Virus record (IMG/VR): IMGVR_UViG_3300044846_001270
Span: 1-55,351 of that record
Length of the DNA stretch: 55,351 bases
Source: a virus
Reading direction: 5' to 3' (one strand)
Below the pieces are notes generated by a model that had not been told where the DNA came from, did not search any database, and saw only the letters and a program-made list of their open reading frames with translations. Positions 51,545 through 55,351 of this stretch are shown here, piece by piece. Both the position numbers and the translations under genes were made by a program. The first letter of the stretch is position 1. Each line of letters begins with the position of its first letter.

Positions 51545-51731
51545 TAGAAACCTTTTTCGGTCGGGTTCTACCCTTCAATCGAGTAGACGAGTCACGCAAT
51601 TCAACGCCTTCAGCCCACACCGCTTTGCGAGCAGTACGGTAGCAAACATCTAGTTCACTAGCAATTGTTTCAATTGACTTACCTTCTAAATACATTTCGC
51701 TTGCTTGCTTACTAATTTTCTTTACAATCAT
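51537..51731 (-). CDS. Small helix-turn-helix protein (64 aa)
   Basis: Residues 5-45 form a homeodomain-like HTH (ISKQASEMYLEGKSIETIAS, then ELDVCYRTARKAVWAEGV), followed by a basic tail. AGGAAAAATAAATA precedes the ATG. Such proteins occur in phages as regulators or as DNA-binding parts of recombination systems. It is a candidate to bind the repeated element seen in the nearby promoters, but this is inference. Confidence 0.8.
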   Translation of the reverse strand: MIVKKISKQASEMYLEGKSIETIASELDVCYRTARKAVWAEGVELRDSSTRLKGRTRPKKVSSE

Positions 51732-51779
51732 TATTTATTTTTCCTTTTCCTTTTCTATGTAAGGGCTTGCCCTACCCCC

Positions 51780-51938
51780 TTAGGGGTAGAGCAAGTCTTT
51801 ACAACCTTGAGACATCTGACTGATATCTACCTTGCACTTGTCTGGTGTAGTTGCGTTATCTACTGCCACGAACACTACGACTAGTAGTACCGCAATAAAT
51901 AAGTTCCGTACAATAACTCCGCGCTTAGTAAGTTTCAT
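51780..51938 (-). CDS. Small single-span membrane protein (52 aa)
   Basis: I choose the ATG at 51938 with AAGGAGAGCAAG upstream; the predicted promoter starts transcription near 51970, after the longer frame's start. The product is MKLTKRGVIVRNLFIAVLLV with a long hydrophobic helix, then a short outer tail with two Cys (DKCKVD, GCKDLLYP) that could form a disulfide. The positive N-terminus predicts the C-terminus outside. The function is unknown. Confidence 0.7.
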   Translation of the reverse strand: MKLTKRGVIVRNLFIAVLLVVVFVAVDNATTPDKCKVDISQMSQGCKDLLYP

Positions 51939-51976
51939 CTTGCTCTCCTTTTCGTTGAACCATTCAACTAAAGACA

Positions 51977-52005
51977 ATCTTACGCATTAACCTGCACTTT
52001 GTCAA
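51977..52005 (-). promoter_or_regulatory. Sigma70-like promoter TTGACA-N17-TAAGAT (leftward)
   Basis: Minus strand: TTGACA (52000-52005), 17-base spacer aagtgcAGGTTAatgcg, TAAGAT (51977-51982). It lies in the 3' end of the deacetylase gene and drives the small membrane protein, HTH and downstream genes. The spacer carries AGGTTA. Confidence 0.75.
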
Positions 52006-52924
52006 ACCCAGACACGCGAGTCTTTTCATAGACATTAGCCACTACTTCCGCCCAGATAGACGGGGTATGTGTATGAGGTTGGTAGCCTCCAGCACCGCCA
52101 ATCAATACGCGCCCTTGCGAGTAAGTATTAGCAATGTCCGCAACTATGTCTGATGCGTATGCGTAGCCATCATAGTCAAATTGCAAACTAGCAAGCGGGT
52201 CAGTCTTGTGACCATCCGCACCAGTAGCAAGCAACACAACGTCAGGCTTATACCTATCCGCAAGTTCGCGTATCTCATCCATAGCGTTAGCAAACTCCAA
52301 GTTTCCAGCACCTCTAGGCAATGCCCAGTTGTAAACTGAATTCTTTTCGTCGTGACCACTACGCCCAGTTCCGGGGAATACAGTTCCGTCGTGAATACTC
52401 ATAGTAGGAATGTCGGTGTTGTAAAGCAATGCCTCAACTCCGTCGCCGTGATGAGCATCCCAGTCGATGTAGATAGTCCGCAAACCTGCTTCAGCAAACT
52501 TTTTAGCAGACCAAGCAATGTCATTAAACACGCAGAAACCACTTGAGTAGTCATAGTTAGCGTGATGCTTTGCGCCTTGAGGATTAAAGCCAACTTGCAC
52601 TTCTCCAGCAATCATCTTCTCAACTAACCGAGCCGTACCTGCAAACATCTTGAGCGCAGTAAGACCAAGTTCTGGTTTAGTTCCTGCCCACTCATTCGAT
52701 AAGCCAAGTAGCACTTCTTGAATGTAGGCAGGGTGATGCACTTTGTGTAGTTCTTTAATGTCTGCATCTGTGTATTTGGGTGCAACAATCTTCACGCTAT
52801 CCTTACCTAACTTGTCAATAAGCAAGTCGGCAGCAAGTAATGCGCGTTCTGGATTAGTAGGGTGACCTTCACCTAACTGCCAATCAAGATAATCATTTCC
52901 GTATGCAATGTGTAATTTTGTCAT
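51980..52924 (-). CDS. Histone deacetylase / AcuC-family zinc hydrolase
   Basis: The 314-residue protein has the full HDAC-family set: the His pair H120-H121 (GAKHHANYDYSSGFCVFND), zinc ligands D156 and H158 (YIDWDAHHGDG), D237 (ATGADGHKTDPL) and the GGAGGY loop near the C-terminus with the catalytic Tyr. Family members remove acetyl or similar groups from Lys, polyamines or small molecules. Length matches bacterial AcuC-like enzymes. It begins right after the phosphatase stop (TAA-ATG), so the two are translated together. In a phage it could reverse host protein acylation or act on modified polyamines or nucleotides; the substrate is unknown. Confidence 0.9.
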   Translation of the reverse strand: MTKLHIAYGNDYLDWQLGEGHPTNPERALLAADLLIDKLGKDSVKIVAPKYTDADIKELHKVHHPAYIQEVLLGLSNEWAGTKPELGLTALKMFAGTARLVEKMIAGEVQVGFNPQGAKHHANYDYSSGFCVFNDIAWSAKKFAEAGLRTIYIDWDAHHGDGVEALLYNTDIPTMSIHDGTVFPGTGRSGHDEKNSVYNWALPRGAGNLEFANAMDEIRELADRYKPDVVLLATGADGHKTDPLASLQFDYDGYAYASDIVADIANTYSQGRVLIGGAGGYQPHTHTPSIWAEVVANVYEKTRVSGFDKVQVNA

Positions 52925-53431
52925 TTAGTCGTTTCCTTTCTCTTCTAAATTTAGTAACCACTTCTCGTAGTCTTTGTTGCAAAGGACAAGAACACTTCTT
53001 GTCTTTCGCAGGTGTGTAATAGTTTCTTCAGCCGTGTAGCCTCTACTGATTAACACTAATGCGCTAACTAATCCAGACCTATTAAGCCCAGACAAGCAAC
53101 GAATCAAAACATTCTTTCCCGCATCAAGTTCGTAGTTTACAAAGTCCACCAAAAATTTCAGTTCTTCTTCGTTAAACTCGGTAACACTTCCGTCTTGAAA
53201 GTGTTGCCGAAACTCTCTAACGTGCCAATCCACGGGATTACTCCAAGCGTGTAGTGTCACCACGGTATCAAAGTCCTGCTTAGTAATCCGTGGCTCTATC
53301 TCTGGCTTGCCAACAATGTCATCTTCATCAGTACCACCCATAAATAAATTGGGATACACTTCTGTCCATAACTCTTTTGGCATCAGTTCCGCATAAGTTC
53401 CGAGTCCTTCTTCTTTTTCGTATTTCGTCAT
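52925..53431 (-). CDS. Dual-specificity/tyrosine-type protein phosphatase
   Basis: The 168-residue protein has the CX5R active-site loop C112-LSGLNR118-SG, preceded by a strand (KNVLI), as in cysteine-dependent phosphatases. The N-terminal part (TEVYPNLFMGGTDEDD) resembles dual-specificity phosphatases, and the following helix (LVSALVLISRGYTAEETITH) fits. A general-acid Asp may lie in SNPVDWHVREF. A good TTGACA-TATAGT promoter precedes it. The gene is coupled with the deacetylase. Substrates are unknown; it might act on host phosphoproteins or on targets of the kinase-like domain of the giant virion protein, which is speculation. Confidence 0.85.
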   Translation of the reverse strand: MTKYEKEEGLGTYAELMPKELWTEVYPNLFMGGTDEDDIVGKPEIEPRITKQDFDTVVTLHAWSNPVDWHVREFRQHFQDGSVTEFNEEELKFLVDFVNYELDAGKNVLIRCLSGLNRSGLVSALVLISRGYTAEETITHLRKTRSVLVLCNKDYEKWLLNLEEKGND

Positions 53432-53448
53432 TTCTTCCTTTCTCCTGA

Positions 53449-53477
53449 ACTATAACAAGTTAATAACCTCTTGTCAA
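53449..53477 (-). promoter_or_regulatory. Sigma70-like promoter TTGACA-N17-TATAGT (leftward)
   Basis: Minus strand: TTGACA (53472-53477), 17-base spacer agAGGTTAttaacttgt, TATAGT (53449-53454). Predicted start near 53442 gives an 11-base leader with AGGAGAAAGGAAG before the phosphatase gene. Confidence 0.8.
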
Positions 53478-53479
53478 AT

Positions 53480-53522
53480 TGACAGGAAAGAAATAACCCC
53501 CGCACCGCAAGCGGTACAGGGG
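53480..53522 (-). terminator. Terminator of the 52-residue gene
   Basis: Minus strand: CCCCTGTACCGC, TTGC loop, GGTGCGGGGG and then TTATTTCTTT. Arms 53511-53522 and 53497-53508. It isolates the 53.5 kb gene from the phosphatase promoter. Confidence 0.75.
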
Positions 53523-53536
53523 CTAGACCTTTTAGA

Positions 53537-53695
53537 CTATTCCGCCCAATGATGATTAAGTAGTTCCAACTCATCCGAGTTGTCAGACCACGCTTTCATC
53601 CTGATGATGTTCACTATCTGGTCAAAGGTTAGTTCCTCGTCTGCCTTGTAAGTGATGTTCAAGGTTAAAGGAATCTTTGCTGTGTAGTTTTCCAT
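53537..53695 (-). CDS. Small protein (52 aa), unknown
   Basis: I choose the ATG at 53695, with GAGGGAAACCCAGACA upstream; the predicted promoter starts near 53738, so the longer frame from 53779 would begin before the transcript. The product MENYTAKIPLTLNITYKADE continues with a helix (LTFDQIVNIIRMKAW) and an acidic end. No family was recognised. It is a single-gene unit between promoter and terminator. Confidence 0.65.
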   Translation of the reverse strand: MENYTAKIPLTLNITYKADEELTFDQIVNIIRMKAWSDNSDELELLNHHWAE

Positions 53696-53744
53696 TGTCT
53701 GGGTTTCCCTCTTTTCAGTTATACACCAACTTGGTGATAACACC

Positions 53745-53773
53745 ATTCTATCATCTAACCTGACATTTGTCAA
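53745..53773 (-). promoter_or_regulatory. Sigma70-like promoter TTGACA-N17-TAGAAT (leftward)
   Basis: Minus strand: TTGACA (53768-53773), 17-base spacer aatGTCAGGTTAgatga, TAGAAT (53745-53750). It drives the 52-residue gene. It is back-to-back with the rightward promoter at 53806, and both carry GTCAGGTTA right after the -35 region. Confidence 0.8.
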
Positions 53774-53805
53774 ACACAAGTATTTACCGCGTGTCTGGTG
53801 TCAAT

Positions 53806-53835
53806 TTGCTTTTTGTCAGGTTAATGTGGTATGCT
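53806..53835 (+). promoter_or_regulatory. Putative rightward promoter TTGCTT-N18-TATGCT
   Basis: TTGCTT (53806-53811), 18-base spacer tttGTCAGGTTAatgtgg, TATGCT (53830-53835). It has no clear gene after it: a terminator occurs about 30 bases beyond the predicted start near 53842. Confidence 0.5.
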
Positions 53836-53841
53836 TATCTT

Positions 53842-53900
53842 GTAGGACAACGAAGGGTCACACAGAAGAAAGCCTCCCGAAAGGGGGGCTTTCTTTATTT
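53842..53900 (+). ncRNA. Candidate short RNA between promoter and terminator
   Basis: From the predicted start near 53842 to the end of the GAAA-loop terminator there are about 60 bases with no useful open frame. The RNA would end with the AGAAAGCCTCCC / GGGGGGCTTTCT stem. It would be complementary to the 3' end of the leftward 53.9 kb gene transcript. Alternatively the promoter may be fortuitous and the hairpin serves only the leftward gene. Confidence 0.35.
53866..53900 (-). terminator. Bidirectional terminator with GAAA/TTTC loop
   Basis: AGAAAGCCTCCC (53867-53878), GAAA, GGGGGGCTTTCT (53883-53894), flanked by TTTATTT on the plus side and CTTCTGTG on the minus side. It follows the stop of the leftward 53.9 kb gene immediately. 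Confidence 0.85.
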
Positions 53901-54080
53901 GTCTAGAATTCTAAATACGGGTTCGCAAGGGTCGCCACCCTCTTCAGCGTATTCCTGTTCTTCAGGTGTTAGGTAGTCCCAGCCACTATCGTGTACCGCA
54001 CAATACTGTTCGCTAATCCACCCTTTTGTTATACCGAACAGCACCCATTCTGCGCGTTCATCCCATTCTTCGTCTTGCAT
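53895..54080 (-). CDS. Small acidic conserved phage protein (61 aa)
   Basis: AAGGGGTCGAG precedes the ATG, and a CTGAAATTTTTA element lies just before it. The product (MQDEEWDERAEWVLFGITKG, then CAVHDSGWDYLTPEEQEYAE and DPCEPVFRI) follows a pattern common in actinobacterial and phage proteins: WIS..yCavHD, then a Thr-Pro-Glu-Glu stretch and DPC before the C-terminal strand. The two Cys and His may bind metal. The function is unknown. Confidence 0.75.
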   Translation of the reverse strand: MQDEEWDERAEWVLFGITKGWISEQYCAVHDSGWDYLTPEEQEYAEEGGDPCEPVFRILDK

Positions 54081-54098
54081 CTCGACCCCTTAAAAATT

Positions 54099-54659
54099 TC
54101 AGTTATCTTTATACTGTACCGTAATGTGAATAGTTCCGCCAGTACCTGAATCCAAGTAAGACGAGATAGTTATGGCTTCCTTTAGGTAAGCCTTTGCTTC
54201 TTCCACTGTGACCTTAGCCCCAACCATTGAATGCAATGCGCCAAGCGCGAATGATGAACCGCTACCAATACCGTAAATACCTGCAACATCTCTTGCCCAG
54301 CAGTAGTCGTTAGCAATTTCATAGACAATCCCATTGACACAAACTATGATGTCAAACTCTTGGTTTCCGTCTTTTGCGTAGCCATTTGTTTCAAAGTAGC
54401 CTCTGATTACTGGAATCAGTTTAGTAGAAACAAACTTATCGAGTTTAACTCCACTCAAGTTCTCCGCATCAGGCAAAGGAATGTCCGCAAGTAAGTTCAC
54501 AGCCCTTAAATCTCCCGCTGCGCCTACGAGATAGTTTCCGTTCTTAGATACTTTCTTTATCCCATTTGGTAAAAGATAGACTCTGTTGTCTGAGGAAATC
54601 TGAGAGTCGAACCCAACAACCGTGAAACCCTCTCCCTGAATTGCTGCAATAGTTGTCAT
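54099..54659 (-). CDS. Proteasome beta/HslV-like Ntn hydrolase
   Basis: The 186-residue protein begins MTTIAAIQGEGFTVVGFDSQ. Removal of Met would expose Thr as the nucleophile, followed by the Asp of GFDSQ and Lys in the IKKVSK segment, as in HslV and proteasome beta subunits. The conserved GIGSGSSFALGALHSM motif near residues 128-143 supports the Ntn fold. There is no propeptide. The family forms peptidase chambers fed by an ATPase; no ATPase is seen here. The phage enzyme could use the host Mpa/ARC or HslU-type ATPase or act in virion or host protein turnover. The ATG has no Shine-Dalgarno but a CTGAAATTTTTTCCA leader. Confidence 0.85.
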   Translation of the reverse strand: MTTIAAIQGEGFTVVGFDSQISSDNRVYLLPNGIKKVSKNGNYLVGAAGDLRAVNLLADIPLPDAENLSGVKLDKFVSTKLIPVIRGYFETNGYAKDGNQEFDIIVCVNGIVYEIANDYCWARDVAGIYGIGSGSSFALGALHSMVGAKVTVEEAKAYLKEAITISSYLDSGTGGTIHITVQYKDN

Positions 54660-54676
54660 TGGAAAAAATTTCAGTC

Positions 54677-54943
54677 CTAAACTTCGTAGTCAATCGCGTC
54701 ATCCCAAAGTAAATCTTTTAGTTCACTTTCGTATTTTGCTGAGTTCCAGCCATTAGTTTTTTCGGAGATGTCTTCCTCATCAACAATTGAATCTAAAGAT
54801 AATACTGCCGTGTAGCCGTCATCCTCGAACATAACTATTAACTTGGTGTCATCTCTGTCCGCGTCATCAACAATAGCAACGACAAAGGACTCGCCCATAC
54901 GATTAACGTGATACGCGCTCTGGAGAATTTCTAATCTGCTCAT
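54677..54943 (-). CDS. Small unknown protein (88 aa)
   Basis: The product has a helix-strand start (MSRLEILQSAYHVNRMGESF) and a very acidic middle (VAIVDDADRDDTKLIVMFED). No motif was recognised. The ATG has no good ribosome binding site (GGTAATGTTTTTGCT upstream), as with the next gene, so these genes may use leaderless or weak initiation. It lies 17 bases upstream of the Ntn hydrolase gene and could be co-transcribed with it. Confidence 0.6.
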   Translation of the reverse strand: MSRLEILQSAYHVNRMGESFVVAIVDDADRDDTKLIVMFEDDGYTAVLSLDSIVDEEDISEKTNGWNSAKYESELKDLLWDDAIDYEV

Positions 54944-54980
54944 AGCAAAAACATTACCGCATCCTAAGAGAGGCTATTTT

Positions 54981-55226
54981 TTACTTAGAAACCCTGCCTA
55001 CATACACGGTAGTACGCCTATCGCTTAGGCTCACTACCTTGACAATCTTGCTAGTGTTGTCGAGATTAAGTTCTCTAATCAACGCACTAGCCCTTGGGTT
55101 ATTGACCGTGCTAAGTTGCTTATGCGCGTAGGCAATCGCCAACCCCAAAGAGGTTTGAGTTCTACTCTCTAGGGGAGGCTTTATTTCCTTGCCCTTAGAG
55201 TTCATTAGTGTTACTGAATACTTCAT
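54981..55226 (-). CDS. Small unknown protein (81 aa), leaderless
   Basis: The product (MKYSVTLMNSKGKEIKPPLE, then GLAIAYAHKQLSTVNN and VKVVSLSDRRTTVYVGRVSK) looks like a small alpha/beta protein. The -10 of a good promoter lies six bases before the ATG, so transcription would start at the start codon and the mRNA would be leaderless, a common state in actinobacteria. No function was recognised. Confidence 0.65.
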   Translation of the reverse strand: MKYSVTLMNSKGKEIKPPLESRTQTSLGLAIAYAHKQLSTVNNPRASALIRELNLDNTSKIVKVVSLSDRRTTVYVGRVSK

Positions 55227-55232
55227 ACCTCT

Positions 55233-55260
55233 AGTCTACCTAAAAATTTCAGTTTGTCAA
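55233..55260 (-). promoter_or_regulatory. Sigma70-like promoter TTGACA-N16-TAGACT (leftward)
   Basis: Minus strand: TTGACA (55255-55260), 16-base spacer aaCTGAAATTTTTAgg, TAGACT (55233-55238). Predicted start is at the ATG at 55226. The spacer contains the CTGAAATTTTTA element also found before the starts at 54659 and 54080. Confidence 0.7.
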
Positions 55261-55261
55261 G

Positions 55262-55351
55262 TTAGTCAAAATACTCTATGACAACCGCGCCCACGAAAGA
55301 AACCGCACCAATTACTAGAGTTGCGATTAGGTAGGTAGGTGTTATAACTAC
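55262..55351 (-). CDS. C-terminus of a membrane protein, cut by window edge
   Basis: The frame is open from the window edge to a TAA at 55262 (30 codons). The visible end (VVITPTYLIATLVIGAVSFV, then GAVVIEYFD) is a hydrophobic helix followed by a short acidic tail. It is a single transmembrane segment at least. The N-terminus and family are unknown. Confidence 0.5.
   Translation of the reverse strand, partial: VVITPTYLIATLVIGAVSFVGAVVIEYFD

Overview
The window is a stretch of a tailed double-stranded DNA phage genome (Caudoviricetes, long non-contractile tail) that most likely infects an actinobacterium. The evidence is a leftward structural operon with portal, prohead protease, scaffold-capsid fusion, tail tube, tail assembly chaperone pair, tape measure, Dit-like distal tail protein and a Gp37-like tail protein, together with protein families typical of actinobacteriophages (DUF1360 membrane protein, prohead-protease polyprotein, C-terminal RDxxGKF module). 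The moderate-to-low GC and AT-rich codon use would fit phages of small-genome aquatic actinobacteria, but that is inference. No large terminase, integrase, endolysin or DNA polymerase is visible, so this is only part of a larger genome.

Layout: positions 1 to about 48.6 kb hold one leftward late operon. Transcription order is small zinc-binding protein, double-HTH protein, two small unknowns, DUF1360 protein, portal, a Cys-motif protein, a 4119-residue giant protein (12.4 kb), two accessory proteins, a 1709-residue protease polyprotein, scaffold-capsid, a second capsid-like protein, tail tube, a strong terminator, an extended connector, a 993-residue collagen-like fibre, a 14-repeat delta-60 propeller protein, neck and tail-terminator candidates, tail chaperones with a -1 frameshift, tape measure, FG-GAP/FN3/Dit fusion, two tail-tip proteins and a truncated collagen-like fibre. 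From 48.7 to 49.4 kb lies a highly repetitive, strand-asymmetric non-coding tract. From 49.4 to 50.7 kb three short rightward genes follow recognisable promoters and hairpin leaders. From 50.7 kb to the end leftward small genes resume: holin-like and other membrane proteins, an HTH protein, a histone-deacetylase-family hydrolase, a CX5R protein phosphatase, small unknowns and a proteasome/HslV-like Ntn hydrolase.

The most notable features are enzymes and adhesion modules built into virion proteins. The giant protein carries an intact DEDDh exonuclease and a C-terminal HipA/PI3-4-kinase-like domain. The protease polyprotein carries a Dps domain with all four ferroxidase ligands. The distal tail protein carries a seven-bladed FG-GAP propeller. 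A roughly 75-residue beta domain recurs in at least six structural proteins, once inserted inside an FN3 domain. In the right-hand region most promoters share a GTCAGGTTA-like element between -35 and -10, suggesting a common regulator. No tRNA gene, CRISPR array or insertion sequence was recognised.
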